Source of the DNA: Limosilactobacillus secaliphilus
GTDB taxonomy: Bacteria > Bacillota > Bacilli > Lactobacillales > Lactobacillaceae
DNA length: 64,000 bases
Direction: 5' to 3'
NCBI RefSeq assembly: GCF_001437055.1
Contig: NZ_JQBW01000009.1
Location: 187,209 to 251,208, forward strand
Below are positions 17,956 to 27,792 of this stretch, piece by piece. The notes under the pieces were generated by a model. The model saw only the letters and a program-made list of their open reading frames with translations, was not told the DNA's origin and did no database searches. The number at the start of each line of letters is the position of its first letter. Position 1 is the stretch's first letter. The position numbers and the translations under genes are program-made.

Positions 17956-18918
17956 ATGGTGATTAACGAAAACGAACAACAATACCTTGATTTAGCGCGT
18001 TATGTCCTCGAAAACGGCCATTATAAGGACGATCGAACGGGTACCGGTACACGGTCAGTCTTTGGCTACCAGATGCGCTTTGACCTCAGCAAGGGTTTTC
18101 CCATCCTGACGACCAAGAAAGTGGCCTTTGGCTTGGTTAAGAGCGAATTACTCTGGTTTTTGCGTGGTGATACCAATATCCGTTTCTTACTGCAGCACCA
18201 CAACCATATCTGGGATGAATGGGCGTTTAAGAAGTGGGTCGAAAGTGACGAATATAAGGGCCCTGATATGACCGACTTTGGCCATCGGCGGCTGACTGAT
18301 CCGGCCTTCAAGGAACAGTATGTCAAAGAACATAAATTATTCTGCCAGCGGATCCTGGATAATGACGAATTTGCCAAGAAGTATGGTGATCTAGGCCTGG
18401 TATATGGTAGCCAATGGCGGCACTGGAAGACGAGCAAGGGCGAAAGCATCGACCAACTCCACAACGTCATTGAAACGATCAAACACAATCCCGATTCTCG
18501 GCGCATGATTGTGTCCGCCTGGAATCCGGAAGACGTGCCTTCGATGGCGCTGCCGCCTTGCCACACTTTGTTCCAATTCTACGTTAATGATGGCAAATTA
18601 AGTTGTCAGCTTTACCAACGTTCGGCCGACATTTTTCTGGGTGTGCCGTTCAACATTGTCTCCTATGCCTTACTGACGCACTTGGTGGCCAAAGAGTGTG
18701 GCTTAGAGGCTGGTGATTTTGTTCACACCTTGGGAGACGCCCACATCTATAGCAATCATATTCAGCAGATTAAAGAACAACTGATGCGTCCAGTTCACCC
18801 AGCACCGCACTTGATTTTGCCTGACGAAGCTAAACCGGTTGATCAATATCAGATGGATGACATCAAGCTCGATGACTATCAACACGAGGGACCAATCAAG
18901 GCTCCAGTGGCTGTCTAA
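17956..18918 (+). CDS. thyA: Thymidylate synthase
   Basis: Makes dTMP from dUMP using methylene-tetrahydrofolate. The sequence has [13 protein letters not shown] near the start, the catalytic cysteine in [11 protein letters not shown], and [18 protein letters not shown] in the nucleotide site. The 320-residue length includes the roughly 50-residue insert of the Lactobacillus casei-type enzymes ([12 protein letters not shown] region). ATG 17956 follows AAGGAG by 7 nt; the in-frame start at 17893 lies inside the ABC-F gene. It is followed 11 nt later by dfrA, the standard dTMP/folate pair. Confidence 0.96.
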   Translation: MVINENEQQYLDLARYVLENGHYKDDRTGTGTRSVFGYQMRFDLSKGFPILTTKKVAFGLVKSELLWFLRGDTNIRFLLQHHNHIWDEWAFKKWVESDEYKGPDMTDFGHRRLTDPAFKEQYVKEHKLFCQRILDNDEFAKKYGDLGLVYGSQWRHWKTSKGESIDQLHNVIETIKHNPDSRRMIVSAWNPEDVPSMALPPCHTLFQFYVNDGKLSCQLYQRSADIFLGVPFNIVSYALLTHLVAKECGLEAGDFVHTLGDAHIYSNHIQQIKEQLMRPVHPAPHLILPDEAKPVDQYQMDDIKLDDYQHEGPIKAPVAV

Positions 18919-18929
18919 GGGTGGTTGGT

Positions 18930-19448
18930 ATGACGAAAATTGCATTTGTCTATGCTGAAGATGAGGCTGGCTGGATTGGCGTAAATCAAAAGCTGCCTTG
19001 GCATATTGCCGAAGATCTAAAGCACTTTAAGCAAGTTACCATGGGTCACCCTGTGATCATGGGCCGCAAGACTTTTGACTCGATTGGTCGGCCGCTACCC
19101 AAACGAACCAATGTGGTGATTAGTCGATCCAGTAAACCGCTGGATTCGGTCGTGCTGGTTCATTCCGTCCCTGAATTATTGGGCTGGATGAAACAGGCAG
19201 ACGAGGAAGAACCGTATATGGTCATTGGTGGCGCTCAGATTTTTCGCGCGCTGATCCCTTATGTCAACGTTCTTTATCGGACGGTTGTTGCTGGTGACCA
19301 TCACGGTGACACCAAAATGCCGGCCATCGATCTGACGAATTGGACCCTGGTCAATAAAAAAGCGGGATCGAAGAACGATTCCGCTAATGCTTATTGGTTT
19401 GAGAAGTGGGTCTTAAACGAAGAACAGGATGGAGAAGTACATCAATAA
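18930..19448 (+). CDS. dfrA: Dihydrofolate reductase
   Basis: Regenerates tetrahydrofolate after thymidylate synthase, using NADPH. The 172-residue protein has IGVNQKLPWHIAEDLKHFK at the substrate site, GHPVIMGRKTFDSIGRPLP and YMVIGGAQIFRALIP, all classical DHFR stretches. ATG 18930 is preferred over GTG 18921 because AAGGGTGG ends 5 nt upstream. Its 3' end overlaps that of the opposite-strand trhA gene by 36 nt, which leaves no room for a dedicated terminator between the convergent genes. Confidence 0.95.
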   Translation: MTKIAFVYAEDEAGWIGVNQKLPWHIAEDLKHFKQVTMGHPVIMGRKTFDSIGRPLPKRTNVVISRSSKPLDSVVLVHSVPELLGWMKQADEEEPYMVIGGAQIFRALIPYVNVLYRTVVAGDHHGDTKMPAIDLTNWTLVNKKAGSKNDSANAYWFEKWVLNEEQDGEVHQ

Positions 19449-20069
19449 AGTACCGACCATCACGAAGACATGCCAAATCAGGTGGGTGTATTTACCAGGC
19501 ATGCTGTAAAGCACAGCACCCATCGTAAAGACAATACCCCCAGCTAAGAGCAGGAGGAATCCGGTTGGCTGCAGGTGGTTCCATAACGGCCAAAAGGCAA
19601 CCAGGCAGATCCAGCCCATGATAACGTACACGACGGTTGACCACCAGTTGGTCCGGTCGATCCAGATACTCTTGTAGATGATCCCGCCAATGGCACAGGC
19701 CCATTCGATACCGAAAATCGTCCAGCCCAACCAGCCTCTAATGCAGACCAGGCAGTAAGGCGTGTACGTTGCCGCAATCAGCATGTAAATCATCGCATGG
19801 TCGAAGATGCGAAAAACCTTGCGGGCACGGGTGAAGACCAGGCTATGGTAGAGGGTAGATGCGAGGTAGAAGAGGATCAAAACGCTGCCGTAAATGGTGA
19901 AAGTCACGATCCGCATTGCCCCGCCACGGTGGACGGCCTGAATAATCAATATTACTAACCCCGCAATGGAAAGGGCTGCCCCTAAGCCATGCGTAATGGC
20001 GTTACCAACTTCGATTGCAATTCGTGATGCAGTCGGGTGATTAAGTTTCTTGTATTGTCCTTGTGCCAT
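19413..20069 (-). CDS. trhA: Hemolysin III / TrhA family membrane protein
   Basis: A 218-residue integral membrane protein of the PAQR/hemolysin III family with seven predicted helices. Visible signatures are EVGNAITHGLGAALS in the first segment, STLYHS in the middle (the conserved Ser-x(3)-His metal motif) and HLIWHVFVMVGTLLMYF at the end (His-x(3)-His). The role in lactobacilli is probably membrane homeostasis, not haemolysis. ATG 20069 is chosen because AAAGGAGA ends about 8 nt upstream. The gene is convergent with dfrA and divergent from degV. Confidence 0.92.
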   Translation of the reverse strand: MAQGQYKKLNHPTASRIAIEVGNAITHGLGAALSIAGLVILIIQAVHRGGAMRIVTFTIYGSVLILFYLASTLYHSLVFTRARKVFRIFDHAMIYMLIAATYTPYCLVCIRGWLGWTIFGIEWACAIGGIIYKSIWIDRTNWWSTVVYVIMGWICLVAFWPLWNHLQPTGFLLLLAGGIVFTMGAVLYSMPGKYTHLIWHVFVMVGTLLMYFSILFFV

Positions 20070-20109
20070 TAGACGCGATTCTCCTTTCATTCATGAAATC
20101 TATAAAAAG

Positions 20110-20207
20110 TTTTGGTATACTAGTTGCAGTTTAAAACAATGAGCTGTGTTCAATTTATATTGATATGAGATCATCTAGTTTTAATAACTAGATACATTAT
20201 ACCAAAA
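20110..20207. promoter_or_regulatory. Inverted-repeat region with opposing extended -10 promoters
   Basis: TTTTGGTATA (20110-20119) is repeated inverted as TATACCAAAA (20198-20207). Each copy forms an extended -10 box: TGGTATACT reading toward degV (20113-20121) and TGGTATAAT reading toward trhA (reverse strand, 20196-20204). CTAGTT at 20120-20125 and again at 20175-20180 can both pair with AACTAG at 20186-20191. The two promoters face each other, so their transcripts would overlap by about 75 nt. Confidence 0.55.
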
Positions 20208-20232
20208 TGCTCAGGAAGTGTGGTAAAAATCC

Positions 20233-21075
20233 ATGTCAAAAATTAAAATTGTTTGCGATTCCTCCGCTGGTTTAACTGAAGAGGAAATCAAAAAATATGA
20301 TATTACCATCGTTCCATTGACGGTGATGATTGATGGGACCGTCTATACTGAGCGGGAAACCATCACAAATGCTGAATTCCCCGACTTGATGAAAGCCGCT
20401 AAGAGCTTGCCAAAGACGTCTCAGCCACCGATTGGTAAGTTTGTGGAAGCATTTGACCGCTTGGGTAAAGACGGCAGTGAGGTTCTCTGTGTGACGATGA
20501 TGGCTTCAATTAGCGGCACCGTTCACGCAGCTGAACAGGCGGCTTCAATGACTGACACCAAAGTCACTGTGATTGATAGTCACGAAACTGACCGGGCCAT
20601 GGCCTTTCAGATCATTGCCGCTGCTAAAGTGATCGAAAACGGCGGTAGTATGGACGACGCCATTGCCAAAATGAAAGAAGTTTACAGCCACACTAAACTG
20701 TTTTTGGCCATCGATAAATTGGACAACCTGGTTGCCGGTGGTCGGGTCAGCAAGTTTGCCGGAACCTTATCCAACCTGTTAAACATTAAAGTGATGCTGG
20801 AAATTAAGAACGGTGAAATTCACATCGCTTCAAAGGGCCGTGGGATTAAGTCGATTCATCGTGAATGGGATAAGATCCTGAAGCAGATGAAGGAAGGTCC
20901 AAAGGTTTTGGCGATTGGAATTTCCGACGTGCAGGCCGATCAGGAAGTTAAACGTCTTTACGATCGTTTGCATGAGCTGTTCCCGGACGTGAAGATCGTT
21001 GTGCGTGAGACCGTTCCGATCATTGCCACGCACACTGGCATAGGCGCAAATAGCCTTCATTATTACACTGAATAA
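20233..21075 (+). CDS. DegV family fatty-acid-binding protein
   Basis: A 280-residue DegV/FakB-type protein that holds a fatty acid for phosphorylation by FakA kinase, linking exogenous or recycled fatty acids to phospholipid synthesis. The N-terminal CDSSAGLTEEEIKKYDI and VPLTVMIDGTVYTE, the TSQPPIGKFVEAF loop and the C-terminal IIATHTGIGANSL (with its ligand-contacting His) are family hallmarks. No fakA is nearby. It has its own promoter region and terminator, so it is a single-gene transcription unit. Confidence 0.93.
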   Translation: MSKIKIVCDSSAGLTEEEIKKYDITIVPLTVMIDGTVYTERETITNAEFPDLMKAAKSLPKTSQPPIGKFVEAFDRLGKDGSEVLCVTMMASISGTVHAAEQAASMTDTKVTVIDSHETDRAMAFQIIAAAKVIENGGSMDDAIAKMKEVYSHTKLFLAIDKLDNLVAGGRVSKFAGTLSNLLNIKVMLEIKNGEIHIASKGRGIKSIHREWDKILKQMKEGPKVLAIGISDVQADQEVKRLYDRLHELFPDVKIVVRETVPIIATHTGIGANSLHYYTE

Positions 21076-21078
21076 TTC

Positions 21079-21108
21079 AAAGGCTGGGTTTTCTTCTCAG
21101 CCTTTTTC
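21079..21108 (+). terminator. Intrinsic terminator after degV
   Basis: AAAGGCTG pairs with CAGCCTTT around a loop of about 11 nt, followed by a T run. Confidence 0.85.
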
Positions 21109-21131
21109 GTTTAAACAGAAAGGCGGAGATT

Positions 21132-22040
21132 TTGATGAAACATGTTTGGAAATGGCTCTTACTGCTGTTGGTGTTGATCTCCGCTCTTGGTGGTGCTTAT
21201 TATTACCATCAACACACGGCCAGTCAGGCGTCCCAACCAACCAAAGTCGTTAAGAAACACGTCCGCCTAGTGGCCATTGGCGATTCACTGACTTACGGCC
21301 AGGGTGACGAAAAGGAGCAGGGCGGTTATGTTGGCCAGATCAAGCCGGCCCTCGAAAAAGAGTATTCAACCAAGGTTAGTACTTGGAATTACGGGGTCAG
21401 TGGCGACCGCTCTGATCAAATTTTGAAGCGCCTCAATAATCAACCAAAAATGCGGCAAAACCTCAAACAGGCCGACGTGATTGTGATGACGGTGGGCGGA
21501 AATGACTTGATGCAGAAGCTCCAAGTCAATCTTTTATCGTCTTCCAGCGATGTGAACGATAACGTGGCAGCGGCAAGAAAGACCTATCAAAAGAAGTTGA
21601 AGACCTTGTTTACTGCCGTGCGTCAACAAAATTCGCATGCCCCTATCTTCTTGTTTAGCATTTACAACCCGGTCTACACATATTTTCCGCAGGTTTCCGT
21701 CATTAATGAGTCGATTGAAAAATGGAACCAGACGAGCCAAGCGACCGTCAAGGAATTTAAGCCGGCTTACTTTGTCAATATTGACCACTTGATGTCTTAT
21801 GGCCAGTACAAGACTGAACACAAACGGGCCGAGTTGAAGAAGACCTCAAAGGAAGTCAACCAAACCTCGATCAGCCAAAAGCAGGTGGTCTCAATCATGA
21901 ATCACCGAGAGAAGAATCTGAACGAATACATTTCGACTGACGACAATTTTCACCCGAACCACCATGGTTACCAACAAATGACCAAGGCACTACTGAAGCA
22001 AATGAAGCAACACGATTCCTTCATGTACGAAGAGAAGTAA
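21132..22040 (+). CDS. Secreted/anchored SGNH (GDSL) hydrolase
   Basis: A 302-residue lipase/esterase-like protein with an N-terminal signal anchor (residues about 5-25, WKWLLLLLVLISALGGAYYY). SGNH blocks are visible: AIGDSLTYGQG with the nucleophile serine (block I), NYGVSGD (block II Gly), MTVGGNDLMQ (block III Asn) and DDNFHPNHHG (block V Asp-x-x-His). It resembles the Bacillus YpmR family. It is 13 nt upstream of the YpmS-like gene, the same ypmR-ypmS pairing as in Bacillus. Substrate unknown. Confidence 0.9.
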   Translation: MMKHVWKWLLLLLVLISALGGAYYYHQHTASQASQPTKVVKKHVRLVAIGDSLTYGQGDEKEQGGYVGQIKPALEKEYSTKVSTWNYGVSGDRSDQILKRLNNQPKMRQNLKQADVIVMTVGGNDLMQKLQVNLLSSSSDVNDNVAAARKTYQKKLKTLFTAVRQQNSHAPIFLFSIYNPVYTYFPQVSVINESIEKWNQTSQATVKEFKPAYFVNIDHLMSYGQYKTEHKRAELKKTSKEVNQTSISQKQVVSIMNHREKNLNEYISTDDNFHPNHHGYQQMTKALLKQMKQHDSFMYEEK

Positions 22041-22053
22041 AGGAGGGCAGCGC

Positions 22054-22653
22054 ATGAAGACAAGCAAAAACAGTCATAATCCATGGAAATGGGCCTTCTT
22101 TTCCTTGCTGACGGTCGTGGTTGTGGCAGTTGGCGTGATTTTTTATAAAGCAACGGCGCCGACAAACGTTCCCAGCCAGCAAGAAGCCTATTCTGCAGCT
22201 GATACGTCAGTTGCGGTGACTCTCGACCGTCGTCAGGTGAACGCGCTCTCCAGAAACTACTTGGACCGTTTCCTGAAGGACGACAAGGTTAAGTACCGCT
22301 TCTTCGTCGGTAATAAGTATGCGACGGTGATCGGTAAGACCCATTTTCTTGGCGCAAAGGTGCAGTTTGCGCTGAACTTCATTCCCAAGCGCTTGTCCAA
22401 CGGGAACGTTTTGCTGCAAACAAAGGGCTTATCAGTTGGTCGGCTCAATCTACCGGTCAAGTTTGTCTTGAGTTACATCAAAGCTAATTACAAGCTGCCC
22501 AACTGGGTCTATGTCAACCAGAAAAAGAAGACAATTACTCTGGATCTGAACCGTTACAGCAAGCAGCATTCCCTTCACTACTCTGCCCAAGAGCTCAACA
22601 TGGAGAAGGGTGAATTTAAGTTCTTGATCACTATTCCTAAAGGAGGCAAGTAA
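22054..22653 (+). CDS. YpmS family membrane-anchored protein
   Basis: A 199-residue protein with one N-terminal membrane segment (about 12-31, [20 protein letters not shown]) and an extracellular domain of the DUF2140/YpmS family. [14 protein letters not shown] and [20 protein letters not shown] are typical stretches. AAAGGAGGG precedes the ATG by 7 nt. It lies directly after the SGNH hydrolase and 2 nt before the YozE gene. The function is unknown; the pairing suggests both act at the outer face of the membrane. Confidence 0.87.
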   Translation: MKTSKNSHNPWKWAFFSLLTVVVVAVGVIFYKATAPTNVPSQQEAYSAADTSVAVTLDRRQVNALSRNYLDRFLKDDKVKYRFFVGNKYATVIGKTHFLGAKVQFALNFIPKRLSNGNVLLQTKGLSVGRLNLPVKFVLSYIKANYKLPNWVYVNQKKKTITLDLNRYSKQHSLHYSAQELNMEKGEFKFLITIPKGGK

Positions 22654-22655
22654 AC

Positions 22656-22880
22656 ATGCATCGTGAGAGTTTCTATCATTATCTGATGACCCAGCGCCAG
22701 CCTGATCATCCGACTGATATTGAGCAATTTGCTAACAATGCCTTTTTTGATACCACGTTTCCCAAACAATCCCAAGATTTTGATGAGATTTCCAAATATC
22801 TGGAAGAAACGGCCGATTATTTGCCTTCAATGACAATTTTCGATGAGGCGTGGCAGAAATACTTGGACAAAATGAATTAG
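22656..22880 (+). CDS. YozE family small protein
   Basis: A 74-residue acidic, soluble protein. Its start ([26 protein letters not shown]) and the central [19 protein letters not shown] identify the YozE/UPF0346 SAM-like family, whose role is unknown. AAAGGAGG sits about 9 nt before the ATG. It is 9 nt upstream of rbgA and part of the same transcript. Confidence 0.92.
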   Translation: MHRESFYHYLMTQRQPDHPTDIEQFANNAFFDTTFPKQSQDFDEISKYLEETADYLPSMTIFDEAWQKYLDKMN

Positions 22881-22889
22881 GAGGCAAAC

Positions 22890-23762
22890 ATGGCAATGAT
22901 TCAATGGTTTCCTGGGCACATGGCCAAGGCTTTGCGCCAAATTAGGGAGCAAATGCATTTAGTGGATATCGTCTTTGAATTAGTTGACGCACGGGTGCCA
23001 TACTCAACACAAAACCCGGAAATTGCCCGCGCAATGGGCGATAAGCCACACTTATTGATTTTGACGAAGACGGACCTCGCTGATCCAGCAGTGACCAAGG
23101 AATGGCTGGCCTACTTTAAAGCTCATCAGCAACCCGTTCTGGCCCTTGACTCACGTGATCATCAGGTCAGCAAAACGGTTAGCCAGGCGGCAGCAAAAAT
23201 CCTGCGTCCACAAGCGGCCAAAGAGCAAGAAAAGGGCTTGCGCAGACGGGCAATGCGGGCGATGTGTGTTGGGGTGCCAAATGTTGGTAAGTCAACCTTG
23301 CTGAACCATTTGGTCAAGAAGAATGTTGCCAGCACCGGTAACCGCCCTGGCGTAACTACTGGCCAGCAGTGGTTGCGGTCAGGCAAAAATTTGGAATTGC
23401 TAGATACACCCGGCGTCTTGTGGCCAAAGTTTTCTTCCGAACGGCAAGGAAACCTGCTGGCCCTCACTGGGGCAATTCGGGATGGTATTTATGCAAAGGA
23501 TGATGTGGCACTGTTTGCCCTGGATTACCTGCGTAGACACCGCTTAAACGAATTGCAGAAGCGTTATCGGTTGACTGATGACCAAGTTGATGAAGACGTT
23601 AAAAATCCTGACCTTTTGCTGACAATGACGGCAAAGATGGGCTTTCGGGACGACTATGAACGTGGCAGTGACCGGTTAATCTGGGACCTGCGCAAGGGCA
23701 AATTAGGGACTATTTCCTTAGAAACCCCCGCTGATATCGAACGAGACGAAGACCATGAATAA
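22890..23762 (+). CDS. rbgA: Ribosome biogenesis GTPase RbgA (YlqF)
   Basis: Circularly permuted GTPase needed for late assembly of the 50S subunit. The permuted order is visible: the G4 motif LTKTDL (about 54-59) comes before the G1 motif GVPNVGKST (about 129-137) and the G3 motif DTPGVL. It starts with IQWFPGHMAKALRQI, a very conserved opening that includes the catalytic histidine. The gene overlaps rnhB by 8 nt. Confidence 0.96.
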   Translation: MAMIQWFPGHMAKALRQIREQMHLVDIVFELVDARVPYSTQNPEIARAMGDKPHLLILTKTDLADPAVTKEWLAYFKAHQQPVLALDSRDHQVSKTVSQAAAKILRPQAAKEQEKGLRRRAMRAMCVGVPNVGKSTLLNHLVKKNVASTGNRPGVTTGQQWLRSGKNLELLDTPGVLWPKFSSERQGNLLALTGAIRDGIYAKDDVALFALDYLRRHRLNELQKRYRLTDDQVDEDVKNPDLLLTMTAKMGFRDDYERGSDRLIWDLRKGKLGTISLETPADIERDEDHE

Positions 23763-24522
23763 ACAATTGACAATCAAAGAAATCAACACTCGTTTAAAGG
23801 GCATTCAGTCCGCCACTGACCCGTTTTTACAATCACTAGCTAGCGATGGACGAAAAGGTGTTCAGAATGCCGTTAAGCGCTGTTTACGGCGGCTGGAGCG
23901 GTTAAAGCAAGCCCAGCAAGCCTTTCATCACCGTTTTCTTTATGAGAACGCGCTTTGGCAAAGTGGCAATCAGTACGTTGCCGGCATTGACGAAGTGGGT
24001 CGGGGACCGCTTGCCGGGCCCGTTGTCGCCTGTGCGGTCGTCCTAGATTCGTCTTTTGACCTGCTCGGGGTCACGGATTCAAAAATGTTGACGCGGCATG
24101 AGCGTGAGCAGCTGTATCTGAAAATTGTTGATGAAGCCGTTGAGGTCAGCATCGGCGTTCGTTCGGCACAAGAGATTGATCGGGTGAATGTGTTAGAGGC
24201 CGACAAAGAAGCGATGACTGATGCCGTAAAGGCCTTGCGTCACCGACCGAGCCACTTGATTATCGATGCAGTCAAGCTTAACTACCCGCTGCCCCAAACA
24301 ACTTTGATTAAGGGAGATCAAAAGAGTATTAGTGTGGCGGCTGCTAGCATTGTTGCCAAAGAATACCGGGACCATTTAATGGCTGATTATGACCGCCTGT
24401 ATCCGCAATATGGCTTTCGTGAAAACATGGGCTATGGTACCAAGCAGCACTTGCAGGCGCTCGCTAAAGATGGACCGTGTCCGATTCACCGCCGTACTTT
24501 TGCGCCGGTTGATCGATACTAA
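23755..24522 (+). CDS. rnhB: Ribonuclease HII
   Basis: Endonuclease that cuts RNA in RNA-DNA hybrids and at single ribonucleotides. The catalytic core starts with GIDEVGRGPLAGPVVACAVVL (shown as GIDEVGRG and PLAGPVVA) around residue 79, and the downstream aspartates lie in VLEADKEAM and LIIDAVKL; the C-terminus has GYGTKQHL. An N-terminal extension of about 75 residues before the core is usual for firmicute RNase HII. It overlaps the end of rbgA. Confidence 0.96.
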   Translation: MNKQLTIKEINTRLKGIQSATDPFLQSLASDGRKGVQNAVKRCLRRLERLKQAQQAFHHRFLYENALWQSGNQYVAGIDEVGRGPLAGPVVACAVVLDSSFDLLGVTDSKMLTRHEREQLYLKIVDEAVEVSIGVRSAQEIDRVNVLEADKEAMTDAVKALRHRPSHLIIDAVKLNYPLPQTTLIKGDQKSISVAAASIVAKEYRDHLMADYDRLYPQYGFRENMGYGTKQHLQALAKDGPCPIHRRTFAPVDRY

Positions 24523-24574
24523 AAAATGCAAATCATTTCCTTCTACGTTTATAGAATGTAGGGGGACTTTTTTT

Positions 24575-25441
24575 ATGCTTGAAGAAGATTTTTTACGACG
24601 ACTCCACATTTGTCCGCACATGGGTTTAGTCACTAAATACCGGCTTTGGCAAACGGCGACTCACTATCATGAATTTAACAACCGGCTTTTCTTGAGCCAG
24701 GAAGCCCACTTGACGCCCAAAACGGCGAATTATTTTATTCAACATTTCGTTGATCCAGAATTGGATGACTTGCTGAACCAGAACAAGGAGATGGCAACGA
24801 TCACCATTTTGGATCCAGACTATCCGCTTAGTCTCAAGGAATGCTTCTGTCCGCCTCTGCTTTTGTACTATCAAGGGCACCGAGAACTATTAGCAGGTCG
24901 GAAATTAGCGGTGGTGGGGGCTCGCAACATGACTGCCTATGGGCAAAATGCGTTGAAAAAGCTTTTACCAGAAGTGATTGATCAAGGAATTACGGTAGTG
25001 AGTGGTTTGGCGCGTGGAATTGATGGTGCTTCACATCGTCTGACGCTAACTCACGGTGGCAAGACAATCGCCGTGATCGGCAACGGATTAAACCGTATCT
25101 ATCCGCACGAAAATGCTGACCTGCAGATGGCAATCAAAAAGAATGGCTTAATCCTCTCCGAATACCCACTCGATTCGCGGCCGTTGCCATTTCATTTTCC
25201 CGAACGTAATCGAATCATTGCTGGGCTGAGTGCTGCCTGCTTAGTGGTGGAAGCCCGGCAGAAGAGTGGGAGTCTGATTACCGCCAACATCGCTGTTCAA
25301 GAAAATCGTAACGTTCTGGCGGTACCAGGCTCAATTCTGCAGCCGCTCTCTAAAGGTTGTAATGAACTAATTGCTGAGGGTGCGCGTCCTGCTTTAACCC
25401 CTGAGGACATTATCGAAGAGCTGGCATCCTGTCGCGTCTGA
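24575..25441 (+). CDS. dprA: DNA processing protein DprA
   Basis: Loads RecA on incoming single-stranded DNA during natural transformation. The Rossmann-like core shows LAVVGARNMTAYG, VSGLARGIDGASHR and the phosphate/ssDNA contact LPFHFPERNRIIAGLSAA, in the usual order, then the C-terminal PGSILQPLSKGCNELI. The 288-residue form lacks any long SAM extension but is normal for lactobacilli. ATG 24575 follows GTAGGGGG by about 8 nt; the open frame reaching back to 24389 lies inside rnhB. Presence does not prove competence, since many lactobacilli keep dprA. Confidence 0.93.
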   Translation: MLEEDFLRRLHICPHMGLVTKYRLWQTATHYHEFNNRLFLSQEAHLTPKTANYFIQHFVDPELDDLLNQNKEMATITILDPDYPLSLKECFCPPLLLYYQGHRELLAGRKLAVVGARNMTAYGQNALKKLLPEVIDQGITVVSGLARGIDGASHRLTLTHGGKTIAVIGNGLNRIYPHENADLQMAIKKNGLILSEYPLDSRPLPFHFPERNRIIAGLSAACLVVEARQKSGSLITANIAVQENRNVLAVPGSILQPLSKGCNELIAEGARPALTPEDIIEELASCRV

Positions 25442-25543
25442 ACGGCTTCGTCTGGTCCAAAATTCTTTCGTCTTGATTTGACAGCAACCAAAAAATGGCT
25501 TATTAATATGAAAGAACAAACCAAACAAGATAGGAGCCGTACA

Positions 25544-27694
25544 GTGGCAACTAAAACAAGTAAAAAATCAACAACTAAAAAGACTACAAGTACTAAGAAA
25601 ACAACGACGAGGAAACGGACCCGGACTAACCGTAAAAAGCTAGTCATTGTGGAATCGCCGTCGAAGGCAAAAACGATTGGCCGCTACTTGGGCCGGACTT
25701 ACAAGGTCGTGGCCAGCCTCGGGCATGTGCGTGACCTGCCTAAGAGCCGCATGGGGGTTGAAATCGATAATGACTACAAGCCGGATTACATCACCATCCG
25801 CGGTAAGGGTGACGTGATCAAGGAACTACGCAAAGATGCGAAGAATGCCAAAGCCATCTATTTGGCATCCGACCCCGACCGTGAAGGTGAAGCCATTGCC
25901 TGGCATGTTTCCAATCTCTTGAAGATGGATGATAAGGAAAAGAATCGGGTAACATTCAACGAAATCACCAAAGATGCGGTCAAGGAAGCCTTCAAGGAAC
26001 CACGGACCATCAACATGGACCTGGTCGATGCCCAACAAGCACGGCGGGTTTTGGACCGCTTGGTTGGTTATTCGATCAGTCCAATTCTGTGGCGGAAGGT
26101 CAAGAAGGGCCTCAGTGCCGGTCGTGTCCAATCGGTTGCGTTGAACTTGATCATTCAGCGGGAAAAGGAAATCCGCAACTTCAAGCCTGAAGAGTATTGG
26201 AGTATCGATGCTGAATTCCAGAAGGGCCGCTCAGAGCGGTTCAAGGCGTCCTTCTATGGTGAAAACAATAAGAAGGTTGCTTTACATAATAACCAAGATG
26301 TGCAGCGCATTTTGGCCAAGATTGACCGTCAGCATCCGTTTAACATCGACAAGGTTGACCGAAAGGAACGCCGTCGTCAGCCACAACCACCGTTCACGAC
26401 GTCGACTATGCAGCAGGTAGCCAACCGGCGTTTGAACTTCCGGACGCGGAAGACAATGATGGCCGCCCAACAGCTTTATGAAGGGATCAACATTGGCAAA
26501 GGGGCCGCGGTTGGTTTAATCACTTATATGCGTACTGATTCGACGCGAATTGCCGGCATTGCTAAGCATGAAGCCTCCAAGTTCATTCACGAGAAATACG
26601 GGGGTCAATACGCCGCAATTAAGCCGGTAAAGGGCAAGTTGCCGGAAGGGGCACAGGATGCCCATGAAGCAATTCGGCCGACCTCAGTTTATCGGACACC
26701 GGCAGAAATGAAACAGTATCTGACTAACGATCAGTACAAGCTGTACAGCCTTATTTGGAGCCGTTTCGTTGCCAGTCAGATGACGCCTGAAATCATTGAT
26801 ACGATGACGGTTACCATTACGCAAAACGGGGTTAATTTCCGGGCTAATGGATCCAAGGTTAAGTTTGCCGGTTTCACGAAGGTTTACAAGCGCAGTCAGG
26901 ACAAAGACAATCTTTTGCCTGACTTAGCTGAAGGCGACCAGGTTAAGATGGTCAGCGATAATTCGGCCCAGCACTTCACTCAACCACCGGCTCGTTACAC
27001 TGAAGCTGCCTTAGTCAAGACTCTAGAAGAAAATGGTGTTGGTCGGCCATCAACGTACGCACCGACCTTGGATACCATTCAACGGCGCTATTACGTTCGT
27101 TTAGTTTCTCGCCACTTTGAACCGACTGAACTCGGTGAAGTGGTCAACGCCTTGATCGAGAAGCAATTCCCACAAATCGCCAATGCCAAATTCACGGCCG
27201 ACGTTGAAGCCGACCTCGATAACATTGAAGAAGGCAAGAAAAAGTGGGTCAAGGTCGTTGATGACTTCTATCAGCCATTCAGCAAGGAAGTTTCCAAGGC
27301 TGAAGAACAAGTCGAAAAGGTGCAGATGCAAGATCAACTGGCAGGGATTAACTGTGATATTTGTGGTGCGCCAATGGTGGTTAAGATGGGCCGGTATGGC
27401 AAGTTCTATGCCTGCTCACGGTTCCCAGACTGCCGCAACACGAAGGCCATCGTGAAGGACACCGGAATTGTTTGTCCGAAATGTGGCAAAGGCACGGTTG
27501 TTGAACGGAAGTCACGCAAGAATCGTGTCTTCTACGGCTGCTCACGTTACCCTGACTGTGACTTTGTTTCCTGGGATAAGCCAATCGGCCGCAACTGCCC
27601 AAAGGATGGCCACTTCTTGGTCGAAAAGAATGTTAAGGGTGGCAAGCAGGTCGTTTGTCCGAATGGTGATTATGAAGAACCAGTTCAAAAATAA
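25544..27694 (+). CDS. topA: DNA topoisomerase I
   Basis: Type IA topoisomerase that relaxes negative supercoils. The TOPRIM domain has [14 protein letters not shown] and [13 protein letters not shown]; the active-site tyrosine lies in [13 protein letters not shown]. Two full C4 zinc ribbons (CDICGAP...CSRFPDC and CPKCGKG...CSRYPDC) are followed by a third ribbon that has lost two of its four cysteines (CPKDGHF...CPNGDY). I prefer GTG 25544, 7 nt after AGGAG, giving 716 aa with a Thr/Lys-rich N-terminal tail; ATG 25508 and 25478 are also open. It follows dprA as in Bacillus. Confidence 0.95.
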   Translation: MATKTSKKSTTKKTTSTKKTTTRKRTRTNRKKLVIVESPSKAKTIGRYLGRTYKVVASLGHVRDLPKSRMGVEIDNDYKPDYITIRGKGDVIKELRKDAKNAKAIYLASDPDREGEAIAWHVSNLLKMDDKEKNRVTFNEITKDAVKEAFKEPRTINMDLVDAQQARRVLDRLVGYSISPILWRKVKKGLSAGRVQSVALNLIIQREKEIRNFKPEEYWSIDAEFQKGRSERFKASFYGENNKKVALHNNQDVQRILAKIDRQHPFNIDKVDRKERRRQPQPPFTTSTMQQVANRRLNFRTRKTMMAAQQLYEGINIGKGAAVGLITYMRTDSTRIAGIAKHEASKFIHEKYGGQYAAIKPVKGKLPEGAQDAHEAIRPTSVYRTPAEMKQYLTNDQYKLYSLIWSRFVASQMTPEIIDTMTVTITQNGVNFRANGSKVKFAGFTKVYKRSQDKDNLLPDLAEGDQVKMVSDNSAQHFTQPPARYTEAALVKTLEENGVGRPSTYAPTLDTIQRRYYVRLVSRHFEPTELGEVVNALIEKQFPQIANAKFTADVEADLDNIEEGKKKWVKVVDDFYQPFSKEVSKAEEQVEKVQMQDQLAGINCDICGAPMVVKMGRYGKFYACSRFPDCRNTKAIVKDTGIVCPKCGKGTVVERKSRKNRVFYGCSRYPDCDFVSWDKPIGRNCPKDGHFLVEKNVKGGKQVVCPNGDYEEPVQK

Positions 27695-27734
27695 GCACGA
27701 GACCATCGAGCTTTAACGATTGATCACAAAAAAG

Positions 27735-27770
27735 GAGGGCTGCTAGTAGTAAACGTTACTGGCAGCCCTC
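27735..27770. repeat. Strong 15-bp hairpin between topA and xerC
   Basis: GAGGGCTGCTAGTAG pairs with TTACTGGCAGCCCTC around loop TAAACG (two G-T wobbles). On the + strand no T run follows, but seven A residues precede it, so it reads as an intrinsic terminator only on the - strand, where no gene ends. It may be an RNA processing or stability element for topA or xerC mRNA. Confidence 0.7.
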
Positions 27771-27792
27771 ATCGTATCTGGGAGGTGAATTC

